DNA of 29,337 nucleotides. Origin: CBDHHC01 sp050633205 (GTDB lineage: Bacteria; Pseudomonadota; Alphaproteobacteria; Rhizobiales; CBDHHC01). Both the position numbers and the translations under genes were made by a program. Numbering within the stretch: position 1 is the stretch's first letter; every line of letters starts with the position of its first letter. Below the pieces are notes generated by a model. That model saw only the letters and a list, made by a program, of their open reading frames with translations, had not been told where the DNA came from and ran no database searches. Shown here piece after piece: positions 15,204 through 23,301 of the stretch. The stretch is taken from the NCBI GenBank assembly GCA_050633205.1, contig JBOEGA010000042.1, positions 1 to 29,337 of the forward strand. The letters are read 5' to 3'.

Positions 15204-16610
15204 ATGGCCGACATCATAATACACTGGTTTCGCCGGGATCTCAGGCTAGCCGATAACCCATCTTTGTCTGAAGCCGCAAGGCATGGAAAAGTTCTGCCGA
15301 TTTATATACTGGATGATTGTAATTCCGGAGAGTACTTTCCTGGTGCAGCCAGTCAGGTGTGGTTGCATTATTCTCTTTTATCATTGAATGCTTCTCTCGA
15401 TAATAACCTGTCAGTTTATAAGGGAGATCCTGCTGATGTTTTTTCTGACCTTATTGGCCGGTTTAATGTCAATAAGGTTTTCTGGAACAGGTGTTATGAA
15501 CCCTGGTGTATCAAGCGGGATGCCAAGCTGGAGACATTGTTTAGTGAGAATGGTGTTGAAGCTGCCAGCTTTAACGGGACTCTGCTATGGGAACCCCGGG
15601 ATATTCTGAAAGCCGACAAAACACCATACAGAGTTTTTACTCCCTTTTACCGAAAAGGCTGCCTTGCTGCCGGGCAACCCCGGGAACCTTTGCCAGTTCC
15701 AGAGAAAGTTAAACTTTTCAAAGATAAAGCTCATAGTCTCAAAGTGCAGGAGCTGGAGCTGTTACCCGAAGAAGGCTGGGATTCCAAGCTTGCAGAACAC
15801 TGGGGTATTGGCGAGCATTTTGCCAAAGAACGTCTGGACAGCTTTCTTGAGAATGGAATGAGTGACTATAAAGAAGGGCGTAACTATCCTGCAAAGGAGA
15901 ATGTCTCCCGGCTTTCTCCCTATCTGCATTTTGGGGAAATATCTCCAAATCAGCTCTGGTATTCAGCAAATCTAAAAGGGGATGACCGGGATGTTGATTG
16001 TTTCTGCAGCGAATTAGGGTGGAGAGAGTTTGCTCATAACCTGTTATATTTCAACCCAGATTTACCCAAACAGAATCTGCAAAGAAAGTTTGATGCATTT
16101 CCATGGCGAGAAGACGAAGATGACCTGAAGCGATGGCAGATGGGGCTGACGGGTTATCCGATTGTCGATGCGGGGATGCGGGAGTTATGGCAGACAGGAT
16201 ATATGCATAACCGTGTGAGGATGATTACAGGGTCTTTTCTGGTGAAGAATTTGTTATTGCACTGGCGGTATGGAGAACGCTGGTTTTGGGACTGTCTCGT
16301 TGACGCAGATCTTGCGAATAACAGTATGGGCTGGCAATGGATTGCCGGTTGTGGTGCAGATGCAGCTCCGTATTTTCGAATTTTTAATCCAGTTACACAG
16401 GGGAAGAAATTTGATCCTCAGGGGGATTATACAAGGCGTTTTGTTCCGGAATTAAGCGGCGTGCCGGATAAGTATCTCTTCTGCCCGTGGGAGGCACCTG
16501 AGGGTATCCTTGAAGAAGCAGGAGTGGAACTCGGGGTAGATTATCCTATGCCGATAGTCGATATCAAAGCGTCACGTGAAAGGGCCCTTGAGGCTTTTCG
16601 CGGGATTTAG
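15204..16610 (+). CDS. phrB: Deoxyribodipyrimidine photo-lyase (class I CPD photolyase)
   Basis: This 468-residue protein is close in length to E. coli PhrB. It starts with the antenna domain signature IIHWFRRDLRLADNPSL, followed by the FAD-binding helical domain with LSPYLHFGEISPNQLW, GWREFAHNLL, the LTGYPIVDAGMRELWQTGYMHNRVRM motif and WQWIAGCGADAAPYFRIFNP. The latter includes the tryptophans and asparagine that shape FAD photoreduction in class I CPD photolyases. It repairs UV cyclobutane pyrimidine dimers using blue light; the antenna is probably a folate (inference). It lies 76 bp after yjdM on the same strand. It and the alkylation operon downstream make this a DNA-repair-rich area. Confidence 0.95.
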   Translation: MADIIIHWFRRDLRLADNPSLSEAARHGKVLPIYILDDCNSGEYFPGAASQVWLHYSLLSLNASLDNNLSVYKGDPADVFSDLIGRFNVNKVFWNRCYEPWCIKRDAKLETLFSENGVEAASFNGTLLWEPRDILKADKTPYRVFTPFYRKGCLAAGQPREPLPVPEKVKLFKDKAHSLKVQELELLPEEGWDSKLAEHWGIGEHFAKERLDSFLENGMSDYKEGRNYPAKENVSRLSPYLHFGEISPNQLWYSANLKGDDRDVDCFCSELGWREFAHNLLYFNPDLPKQNLQRKFDAFPWREDEDDLKRWQMGLTGYPIVDAGMRELWQTGYMHNRVRMITGSFLVKNLLLHWRYGERWFWDCLVDADLANNSMGWQWIAGCGADAAPYFRIFNPVTQGKKFDPQGDYTRRFVPELSGVPDKYLFCPWEAPEGILEEAGVELGVDYPMPIVDIKASRERALEAFRGI

Positions 16611-16681
16611 TGTCTATGCGTTAGAACTTTCTTCCACCAGAATAATATTTGCCAGAGGTATATTTTTAAGAGAGGTATCTG

Positions 16682-17245
16682 TTATTTTCTGTTGTCAGTC
16701 CAGGTTATATTTTGTGGGCAGTTCTCGCAAAGAGTTTCAAGTTTGGTTAGAAATTTTCCGTGCTGTCCTTCCTGTCTGAATGCATTGGGAGGGATGTATA
16801 TCTGATGCTCATGTTTTTTTCCGTAATAGATAAATACGGAGTTTTCAGTGGCATAGATTTCCTGAATTGAGGCCGGGTCGATATCAATTTTTGCTATGTT
16901 TTCTATGGTGAAATTTACGCTGTTGTAGGAGATTTCGCAGGAGAGCTTTTCTCCTGTCAGGCTGCGTGTGTTCATTAATCGTATTCGCGGGTATATTACT
17001 GAAGCACTAAAGATTGCGGTGCCGAATATCATAAAACAGAGGGCTGTTACAAAAGCCGGGTAAGCCTCATATACCTGCGAGGTCTTGTTCAGGACTTCGA
17101 AGCCTCCAACTCCCATAAGTACTATGCCGAGATAATATGTGTAGCGTGAGAAAGTCCGCACTCTGTTTAATTGTGGAGCAGTGGAGTAATAGTATTTCCT
17201 GAACACTCTTTCATCTTTTTTACTCATGGTAAATTCAAGCTTCAC
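16682..17245 (-). CDS. YcxB-like two-helix membrane protein
   Basis: This 187-residue protein has two predicted membrane helices (about residues 36-54 and 65-88) and a soluble C-terminal domain. Its ENSVFIYYGKKHEHQIYIPPNAFRQEG segment matches the YcxB-like family pattern (short strand, then I-P-x-x-A/R-F). The family is poorly characterised and no enzymatic motif is present. It is transcribed divergently from the Ada-like gene and converges on the photolyase. The initial Met (17245) is accepted; Met 7 is an alternative start. Confidence 0.65.
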   Translation of the reverse strand: MKLEFTMSKKDERVFRKYYYSTAPQLNRVRTFSRYTYYLGIVLMGVGGFEVLNKTSQVYEAYPAFVTALCFMIFGTAIFSASVIYPRIRLMNTRSLTGEKLSCEISYNSVNFTIENIAKIDIDPASIQEIYATENSVFIYYGKKHEHQIYIPPNAFRQEGQHGKFLTKLETLCENCPQNITWTDNRK

Positions 17246-17436
17246 TGCATTGCTCCATTGGTTCCATTATCCCGGATTTCTCTCAAATTCAGGCCTGGAC
17301 ATCCCTACAGGATCAACAGGTTACCAGTTTTTCAAAAAAGTGAAAGTATGGGCAGTGCAAGAAACGGGTCGATAGATGTTTTAAAATTACTTACAACATG
17401 GGTATAGATTTTCACGAGCAGTAAAGGTTGCTACTT

Positions 17437-18279
17437 ATGGCTGATCAGGAACCAGTAAATTACAGGCGTATAGCGGAAGCTATAGCTTATATCCGGGTGC
17501 ATTTTAAAGAGCAGCCATCTCTGGATGAGATTGCCGAGGCCGTGGGGCTTAGCTCATTTTACTTTCAGCGCATGTTTACTGACTGGGCCGGTGTCAGCCC
17601 GAAGAAGTTTATGCAGTATCTCAGTGTTGAATATGCCAAGAAGCTGTTGAAAGAGGAACAGGCAACATTACTGGATGCTGCTTATGAGACAGGATTATCC
17701 GGGACGAGCCGTCTGCATGATATGTTTGTAAAAATTGAAGGAATGACACCGGGAGAATTCAAGAGGGGAGGAGAGGCACTGGTTATTAACTACAGCTATG
17801 CCGAAAGTCCGTTCGGGCAATTGATTGAAGCTTCAACCGGGAAGGGGATTTGCCATATGGCATTTGGAGATAATGAGCAGGAGGCTTTTACAGATCTGAA
17901 GAGCCGTTTCCCCAATGCACATTATACGCAACTGGTTGACAAATTTCAGCAGGATGCCCTGTTTATATTTCAGCATGACTGGTCCCGGCTTGATGAGATT
18001 AAGCTGCATCTGTACGGGACACCTTTTCAATTGAAGGTATGGGAAACATTACTGAAGGTTCCTTCCGGTGGATTGACGACCTATGGCGAGATTGCAGGGA
18101 GTATCGGGAAGCCGAAGGCATCCAGGGCTGTTGGTACCGCGATCGGGCGTAATCCGGTTGCGTTTCTTATTCCATGTCACCGGGTGATACAGCATACCGG
18201 AAATATAGGTGGCTAAATGTGGGGTAGTGACAGGAAGGCGGCTATTATAGGTTGGGAGGCTGTGAGGGCAGGTGAGTGA
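17437..18279 (+). pseudogene. ada: Ada-like AraC + O6-alkylguanine methyltransferase, interrupted by an in-frame TAA
   Basis: From the ATG at 17437 (AAAGG 9 nt upstream) the frame encodes an AraC-type helix-turn-helix (about residues 12-110; SLDEIAEAVGLSSFYFQRMF). A methyltransferase domain follows, with the nucleophile C247 in IPCHRVIQ. TAA at 18214-18216 then stops translation after residue 259 (IGG). The same frame continues with MWGSDRKAAIIGWEAVRAGE to a TGA at 18277-18279, which is the expected C-terminus; family members read GGY(H/R)WG where this has stop-M-W-G. So one base change from Tyr to stop removes the last 21 of about 280 residues. The product may be unstable, or the base may be a sequencing error. 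The usual N-terminal Ada zinc domain is absent here and is encoded separately at 18984-19229. Confidence 0.85.
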
Positions 18280-18982
18280 ATTATCAGATACAATAAACAG
18301 GACAGACTGGGATCAGATTGCTCTGGATATTCAGAGGAAGGGATATGGTATTATTCCGGGATTTATGTCCAGACAGCAGTGCGATCAGTTTATTGCGCAT
18401 TATAATGATGATGTTTATCGCAAGACTGTTGTGATGGAGCGATATCGGTTTGGGCTGGGGGAGTATAAATATTTTGATTATCCTCTGCCGGATATGGTTG
18501 AAGAGATCAGGGCGGAGGTTTATCCGAAGCTTGCACCAGTTGCCAATTCGTGGATGAGAGATCTTCGTATAGACAAGCTGTTTCCTGATGTTTTCAAAGA
18601 GCTGCAGGATGAATGTCACCGGAGTGGCCAGCTCAAGCCTACTGCGTTGATTTTAAAATATGGTCAGGGCGGGTTTAATACGCTGCATCAGGATCTTTAC
18701 GGTGAGGTGTATTTTCCGTTGCAGTGTGTGGTTATGCTGAGTGAGCCGGGGCAGGATTTTACGGGTGGGGAGTTTGTATTGACGCAGCAGATACCGAGGG
18801 CACAATCGAAGGCTATTGTTCTTACTCCGGGGAAAGGGGATATGATTATCTTTACGACTAATTTCCGTCCCGAGAAGGGAAGCAAGGGTTTCTTCCGGGT
18901 AACGATGAAGCATGGCGTCAGCGAGGTTCGTTCCGGTGAGCGTTATGCGCTGGGTGTCATATTTCATGACGCGGAGAGTTGA
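18272..18982 (+). CDS. 2OG-Fe(II) dioxygenase of the alkylation-repair operon
   Basis: This 236-residue oxygenase has the iron triad visible as H139-x-D141 (NTLHQDLYG) and H214 (TMKHGVS), with R224 as the likely 2-oxoglutarate-binding Arg (SGERYALGVIFHDA). It belongs to the COG3826-like group often annotated as a prolyl hydroxylase or SOS-associated 2OG oxygenase, distinct from AlkB. The GTG start at 18272 overlaps the last 8 bases of the full-length Ada frame (GTGAGTGA), showing translational coupling. Being between an Ada-like gene and the Ada-zinc/AlkB genes, it probably acts on alkylated DNA or a related adduct; the substrate is unknown. Confidence 0.85.
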   Translation: MSELSDTINRTDWDQIALDIQRKGYGIIPGFMSRQQCDQFIAHYNDDVYRKTVVMERYRFGLGEYKYFDYPLPDMVEEIRAEVYPKLAPVANSWMRDLRIDKLFPDVFKELQDECHRSGQLKPTALILKYGQGGFNTLHQDLYGEVYFPLQCVVMLSEPGQDFTGGEFVLTQQIPRAQSKAIVLTPGKGDMIIFTTNFRPEKGSKGFFRVTMKHGVSEVRSGERYALGVIFHDAES

Positions 18983-18983
18983 T

Positions 18984-19229
18984 GTGGTTTTGCATTCAGA
19001 CCTTCAGAAGAGTGAGCTTCGAAGAATGTTACTTGACGGTGAGATTGTCTGTGCGGGAAACAGAAAGCTGAAGATTTATGGAAGGCTTGATTGTTCATCC
19101 GGTAAACGTATGAAGGTTGAAAATCGTGTTTTCTTTCAGAGTATTGAGGAAGCCGAAGGTGAAGGGTACAGGCCTTGTGGCCATTGTATGAGGGATGAAT
19201 ACAGGCAATGGATTTGTTTAGTCAGCTAG
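18984..19229 (+). CDS. Stand-alone Ada-type zinc domain protein
   Basis: This 81-residue protein consists only of the Ada N-terminal zinc-binding fold. GNRKLKIYGRLDCSSGKRM, then ENRVFF and GYRPCGHCM align with the Ada segment that carries its methyl-accepting Cys38 and zinc cysteines. C37, C65 and C68 match three zinc ligands, but the Cys38 equivalent is Gly33 (YGRLDC versus FCRPSC). C23 could serve as a fourth ligand. The GTG start at 18984 is chosen because GGAG lies 7 nt upstream and it gives the compact M-V-L-H-S start expected; an ATG at 18966 would overlap the previous gene. It starts 1 bp after the upstream stop and overlaps alkB by 22 nt. Confidence 0.75.
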   Translation: MVLHSDLQKSELRRMLLDGEIVCAGNRKLKIYGRLDCSSGKRMKVENRVFFQSIEEAEGEGYRPCGHCMRDEYRQWICLVS

Positions 19230-19819
19230 AGGATGGTCCGAGGAATCTGCTGCCTCATGACGGTATAGTCTATTATCATGGGGCCTTGATGAGTGTTGCC
19301 GAGGCTGACAGGTATCTGGAAGCTTTGCTTGATAAAATAGACTGGAAAAATGATGAAGCGGTTATTTTTGGCAAGCGCATTGTGACCAGGCGAAAGGTTG
19401 GCTGGTATGGAGAGCAGGCCTTTGAATATACCTATTCGAAAACGACCAAGCAGGCTTTGCCGTGGACCAGTGAGTTGCTTGAACTGAAGGAAATGATCGA
19501 GGAAAAGACGGGCGAGAGTTTTAACTCATGTCTGCTGAATTTATATCATGACGGTTCTGAAGGAATGGGGTGGCATAGTGATGGTGAGAAGGACCTGAAA
19601 AAGGATGGTGCTATCGGCTCACTGAGTTTCGGGGCCCAGAGAAAATTTTCTTTCAAGCATAAAGGCAGTAAAGAGACTGTTTCAGTTGAACTGGAACATG
19701 GAAGCCTGCTTGTTATGAAAGGCGCTACACAGACGCACTGGCTGCACAGTCTGCCGCCTACCAAAAAAGTAAGCCAGCCAAGGGTTAATCTGACTTTCAG
19801 AACAATTGTTGAAAAGTAG
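19208..19819 (+). CDS. alkB: AlkB-family DNA demethylase (ALKBH2/3-like)
   Basis: This 203-residue Fe(II)/2OG dioxygenase removes methyl groups from N1-methyladenine and N3-methylcytosine by oxidation. Visible motifs: H123-x-D125 (GWHSDGEK), H180 (HWLHSLPP) for iron, and R192...R198 (PRVNLTFR) for 2-oxoglutarate and substrate. The segment NLYHDGSEGMGWHSD and the HWLHSLPPTKKV region are closer to the human ALKBH2/3 style than to E. coli AlkB. The ATG at 19208 lies within the end of the Ada-zinc gene (22-nt overlap), so it is the last member of the four-gene operon. A hairpin follows the stop. Confidence 0.93.
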   Translation: MDLFSQLEDGPRNLLPHDGIVYYHGALMSVAEADRYLEALLDKIDWKNDEAVIFGKRIVTRRKVGWYGEQAFEYTYSKTTKQALPWTSELLELKEMIEEKTGESFNSCLLNLYHDGSEGMGWHSDGEKDLKKDGAIGSLSFGAQRKFSFKHKGSKETVSVELEHGSLLVMKGATQTHWLHSLPPTKKVSQPRVNLTFRTIVEK

Positions 19820-19823
19820 GTGG

Positions 19824-19850
19824 TGAGGGAAATGTCTGCACATCCCCTCA
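19824..19850. terminator. Bidirectional hairpin between alkB and the TerB-like gene
   Basis: TGAGGGAAATGT/ACATCCCCTCA forms a stem with one bulge around CTGC, 5 bases after the alkB stop. The plus strand continues ATTGTCGTTGTTTA. It is placed between convergent genes, as a shared terminator would be; the T-tract is weak. Confidence 0.45.
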
Positions 19851-19861
19851 ATTGTCGTTGT

Positions 19862-20548
19862 TTATGCTGCTTTCAGGCCGTAGATCAGGTTAGGATCGAC
19901 GCGCATATTGTGTAGAATTGTGTCCATGAGCTTCTTCTCTTCGGAAGCGAAGTCTCCATCAGCAACTGCAATTGCAAACAGGTAGGCACAAATTGAAATC
20001 TTGGCATCCTGTTCTAAAACTTCACCCAGAATTGCAGATAATTCTGTGGGTTCCGGCAAGGATTTATGCTTTGCTACTGTTTCTCTAAATGCAGTTTCAT
20101 TGAAGTCACTGAAAATCTGCTTACCAATATTGAGAGCTGTTTCAATTTCTGATGCTTCAATTTTTTTGTCTGCTGCAATCATGGAGGCGGCCAGACAATA
20201 ACCAATTTCAAGAACACTGATCTCCTGTCCCGGAGGGGCGATGCCTGAATTCTCAAGCTCCTGAAGGACGCCTTTAACATTGGTCTTTACCATCGCCGAC
20301 CGACATAGTCCGTATGCAATCAGGAAAGGGTTGGCAATCAATGCTTTCGGGCTGTACCACCCAAGCAGAGTTGATTTCCCGGTTTCTTTGAGAAGCTGCT
20401 TTCTAACGCAACTTTTGCAACCAATAATTTTTTTGTAGCCATATTGAAATACAATCAGGTACCCACGTACATAGGGGAGGGTGGCCTTGGTTTCCAGTTT
20501 ATTGTCGTGGCAATAAGGGCATGGGTAATTGACGTTATCATTATGCAT
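19862..20548 (-). CDS. TerB-like domain protein with N-terminal zinc ribbon
   Basis: This is a 228-residue protein. Residues 10-47 carry two CxxC pairs (C10/C13, C44/C47), a treble-clef/zinc-ribbon arrangement. Residues about 110-225 resemble the helical TerB/DjlA-N fold, with acidic repeats (MIAADKKIEASEIETAL and IAVADGDFASEEKKLMDTIL, each with the Asp-rich loop typical of TerB metal sites). TerB relatives include tellurite-resistance and stress proteins, but this context has no ter genes. A moderately hydrophobic stretch (about 66-84) could be membrane-associated. It converges on alkB. Function unknown. Confidence 0.75.
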   Translation of the reverse strand: MHNDNVNYPCPYCHDNKLETKATLPYVRGYLIVFQYGYKKIIGCKSCVRKQLLKETGKSTLLGWYSPKALIANPFLIAYGLCRSAMVKTNVKGVLQELENSGIAPPGQEISVLEIGYCLAASMIAADKKIEASEIETALNIGKQIFSDFNETAFRETVAKHKSLPEPTELSAILGEVLEQDAKISICAYLFAIAVADGDFASEEKKLMDTILHNMRVDPNLIYGLKAA

Positions 20549-20857
20549 AATTTTGTGCTCCCGGATCTAACGCCTCAATCTTGTTTATTGTTGTTTTACA
20601 TAATTATATATTTATATGTAGTGTAAAGATTATTTTTTTATAATAACTATGTCGAATTTTGATGGTAGGGGAAAACTGTGTCGCAATTTTGATCTCTGGC
20701 TTTTATCGGGAAGCTGGTTCTTTTAAGCGGTTGTGATCTGGTATTTATTGCTACTCAGGGGGCGGGTCGGGGAGGGGATGTTCCGTATTGATCGTTTATT
20801 GCGGTTAAGCCCGGAAACAAGGCGGAATGTTTTCTCCGGGCCTGAGGGTGGTATGAT
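20549..20857. other. Intergenic region with repeated TGTCG-AATTTTGAT motifs
   Basis: No gene is seen in these 309 bases. AT-rich DNA at 20580-20640 probably holds the TerB-like promoter. Two direct repeats, TGTCGAATTTTGAT (20650-20663) and TGTCGCAATTTTGAT (20679-20693), resemble the repeated termini of IS21-like elements, but no transposase is present. A 7-bp dyad GCCCGGA/TCCGGGC (20809-20841) lies downstream of the cysteine-rich gene. Confidence 0.45.
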
Positions 20858-21211
20858 TTATCTGGCTGCACGGGCTGCTTTTACAACTTTAACGAAACGG
20901 GAGCAGGCGGGGTTCAGCTTTGACATGTTCTGTTCAAGGCAACGGACGATAGCGCCATTTCTTAATCCAACATTCTTACAGTATTTCTGATGATCAGCTT
21001 TACAGGACTGGAGGCCCAGAATGCCTTTCCTGCATTTGGGGGAGAGTTGACCCAGTTTTTTATTCAGGCAGTTAAAGATTCTGCCTTCCCCCGGAGTAAC
21101 GCCTTTACAGTAGCGGAAATAGTCTGATTTACAGGCAGTTTCTGCATTGGCAGAGTTTGACAGGCAGGCCATAAATATTATCAGTGCGCTGGCTATATAT
21201 TTGAATTTCAT
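20858..21211 (-). CDS. Secreted cysteine-rich repeat protein (GLG1-like repeats)
   Basis: This 117-residue protein has a clear signal peptide (MKFKYIASALIIFMACLSNSANA) followed by two tandem cysteine-rich repeats. Each has the pattern C...Y..YCK.V....G....CL......L.P.C: one from C27 to about C60 and one from C70 to about C104. This matches the Golgi-apparatus-protein-1 cysteine-rich repeat, which also occurs in small secreted proteins of proteobacteria. The spacing suggests two disulfide pairs per repeat. It should reside in the periplasm or be released. No operon partner is visible. Function unknown. Confidence 0.8.
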   Translation of the reverse strand: MKFKYIASALIIFMACLSNSANAETACKSDYFRYCKGVTPGEGRIFNCLNKKLGQLSPKCRKGILGLQSCKADHQKYCKNVGLRNGAIVRCLEQNMSKLNPACSRFVKVVKAARAAR

Positions 21212-21347
21212 AATATCCCCTTTTTACATTTTCTAATGTGAGAAAGGTATACGCAGGTCAGGGTATAAATCTGTCTTTTAAATATGGGAGAAATTTAAAA
21301 TCGCACAGTAAAATATACTATTTTTATGTTGTTTTATAAAAGTAGCC

Positions 21348-21866
21348 TCATAGAAGCCGCATACATTTGGCGCTTTTGCGGAGTGTATCAAGATCCTCCC
21401 AGCTCCCCTTATCTTTAATGGCGTATCGTGCAAGAGCCAGAGCGGTGTCTGAGGAGAGGATGAGTTTTTTTGCATCTGATGGCGTTTTTTGTCCGGCTTT
21501 TGCTACTACAAGCACTATTTTACCGTCTGTTGCCTGCTGATCATTTATAGTCAGAAGGTTACTGGTGTCTGCAGCCAGTATGGACAGCGAGCTATAGGGC
21601 TGGCTTGCCGGGATGGTTATTTTTATGGGTCCCTGACTGACATCAATTGTACAGCTTGAATAGGCGATGTCGGGGTTCGGGCGGATTATGCTCTTATTCT
21701 TTGCGGTGGCTATTGGCCGATGTACAAAATTATTAGCTCCGTCAGCCTCTTTTGTATTCTCCAATACTTTATTCATAAGGAGTGTCGGAATGGAGTATAT
21801 CAAGGCTATGTGTACGACAATGCTGAATACCAGTATTGACAGGGCCCATGTTTGCCAGTTTTTCAT
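21348..21866 (-). CDS. DUF1254-family membrane-anchored protein
   Basis: This is a 172-residue protein with an N-terminal membrane anchor (about residues 7-26) and a periplasmic domain containing RPNPDIAYSSCTIDVSQGPIKITIPASQPYSSLSI, the DUF1254 pattern (N-x-D-x-x-Y-S-S, D-x-S-x-G-P). It partners the DUF1214 gene upstream; the two domains are fused in many proteins and encoded side by side in others, as here. I chose Met at 21866 because its ATGA overlaps the upstream stop and AAGG lies 7 nt before it; Met at 21872 is possible. Biochemical role unknown; the pair is probably an envelope complex. Confidence 0.8.
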   Translation of the reverse strand: MKNWQTWALSILVFSIVVHIALIYSIPTLLMNKVLENTKEADGANNFVHRPIATAKNKSIIRPNPDIAYSSCTIDVSQGPIKITIPASQPYSSLSILAADTSNLLTINDQQATDGKIVLVVAKAGQKTPSDAKKLILSSDTALALARYAIKDKGSWEDLDTLRKSAKCMRLL

Positions 21867-22441
21867 GAACATGCCTTTTTTGTTATTTTTGGAAGAGATA
21901 TTTTTTCAGGAGCCTTGAGAGCTGATGCGTCTGGATGATAAAGACGGGCTGTCAGTTCAAAGGGCTGCCCCTTTTTGACAGCAATCCAGTTGCCTTCCTG
22001 TTTTGATGGGGAAATTACTGTTACGTAACTACCATCTTCTTTTCGAATAACTGAAGTTTTAGTAACCGAGTAGCGGTTGTCCGGATTATCAATGAGGTCA
22101 GAATATATATTGTAGGCTGTGATGCTCCACCAGCGAGATGGCACTGCTCCGCCTTCAAGGTGGTAAGTGCAGTTGCCATCATATGCATTGCCTTCACTGT
22201 CCTTTATGGAAGTGAAATACAGTGCTTCTTCTGATGGCATGGCCAGTCCTCCTCTCATGGCAAGGATTGCACGGAGGTAAGGGCCTGTCTTTGATTTATC
22301 AGCAGGCACGGAGGAAAACCACTGGCCTGCGTGACTGCTGTCATTATCCTGAGCAATTACCCCTATTGCGAAAATTACCGATGCAAGGCCTACCAACAGG
22401 GATAATATTATGGAGGAGATCCAGAGAAAGGCGGATTTCAT
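21863..22441 (-). CDS. DUF1214-family membrane-anchored protein
   Basis: This is a 192-residue protein with one N-terminal membrane helix (about residues 5-28). The exported domain shows the DUF1214 hallmarks: PSRWWSITAYNIYSDLIDNPDNRYSVT, then EDGSYVTVISPSKQEGNWIAVKKGQPFELTARLYHP. It is translationally coupled to the downstream DUF1254 gene through a 4-nt overlap and follows the SDR gene after 26 bp, so SDR-DUF1214-DUF1254 form one operon on the minus strand. The substrate or partner is unknown. Confidence 0.85.
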   Translation of the reverse strand: MKSAFLWISSIILSLLVGLASVIFAIGVIAQDNDSSHAGQWFSSVPADKSKTGPYLRAILAMRGGLAMPSEEALYFTSIKDSEGNAYDGNCTYHLEGGAVPSRWWSITAYNIYSDLIDNPDNRYSVTKTSVIRKEDGSYVTVISPSKQEGNWIAVKKGQPFELTARLYHPDASALKAPEKISLPKITKKACS

Positions 22442-22467
22442 GTGCGTGTACTTTGTTTTGTTGACGG

Positions 22468-23301
22468 TTATTTCCGCTTTCGTAGCAGACTATCAACAAA
22501 TTTTAAAGTACGTGCATAATGAACCGGCCTCCAGTGTTGAACGCGCTCAATGAAGTGTGCATCTTTGCCAATGAGTACGCGAGGCTGATTTTTTACGATG
22601 GCCTTAATAATTTTCTCCGCGGCCTGATCCGGGGTAACTCCTGCCATCTGCTTAAACTCATCAACGACTTCCTGCTTGTTGGTTCTTCCCAGAGGGTCTG
22701 AATAGAAACGTGTGTTTTCTGCAATATTGGTATTTATTACGCCGGGATGGACACAGACAACGTGGACGCCGGTATTTTCCTGCAGCATTTCCAGACGAAG
22801 GCATTCGGTAAAACCCCGAACAGCAAATTTAGAGGAAGTGTATGCGCCTTGTGATGGCAGAGCTATAAGGCCGTTAATGCTGGACATATTAACAACGGTT
22901 CCTGAGCCACGCTCTATCATATCAGAAAGAAAGGCCTGGGTGCCGTTTACCACGCCCCAGAAATTGATGTTCATCACCCAGTTGAAGTCTTCCCCGGTGG
23001 TTTTGGCCAGTCGCTCAAGTACGCTGACACCTGCGTTGTTTATTATTATGTCAGCTGGGCCAAAGCGTTGTTTGACATTTTCGGCATGTCTGAAGAATGC
23101 CTCACGGTCAGCTACATCAAGGGTTTCTGTGTAAATTTCGCCATTCAGGCCATCTACGGTTTCAGCCAGTGCATCGGCATTAATATCAGAGAGAGCAACA
23201 TGACAGCCATGTCCGGCAAGCTGTCTGGCCATTGAGCGTCCCATGCCGGATCCAGCTCCGGTAACCACAGCGACTTTATTATGAAAAAAATTGTAGTTCA
23301 T
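22468..23301 (-). CDS. Short-chain dehydrogenase/reductase (SDR)
   Basis: This 277-residue classical SDR shows the cofactor motif TGAGSGMG (G15, G19, G21), D39 after strand 2 (favouring NAD(H)), NNAG at 88-91, S140/S141 and the catalytic Y154-x3-K158 (YTSSK). The C-terminal PGVINTNIAENTRF and HWRPVHYARTL segments are typical of SDRs annotated as acyl- or steroid-type dehydrogenases often found beside lipid genes. It heads the operon with DUF1214 and DUF1254 genes. The AT-rich region 23302-23600 holds its promoter. Substrate unknown. Confidence 0.9.
   Translation of the reverse strand: MNYNFFHNKVAVVTGAGSGMGRSMARQLAGHGCHVALSDINADALAETVDGLNGEIYTETLDVADREAFFRHAENVKQRFGPADIIINNAGVSVLERLAKTTGEDFNWVMNINFWGVVNGTQAFLSDMIERGSGTVVNMSSINGLIALPSQGAYTSSKFAVRGFTECLRLEMLQENTGVHVVCVHPGVINTNIAENTRFYSDPLGRTNKQEVVDEFKQMAGVTPDQAAEKIIKAIVKNQPRVLIGKDAHFIERVQHWRPVHYARTLKFVDSLLRKRK

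Noticed and set aside
20733..20990. Plus-strand ORF opposite the cysteine-rich gene
   Set aside because: Overlaps the end of a gene with clear signal peptide and repeats; no domain of its own.
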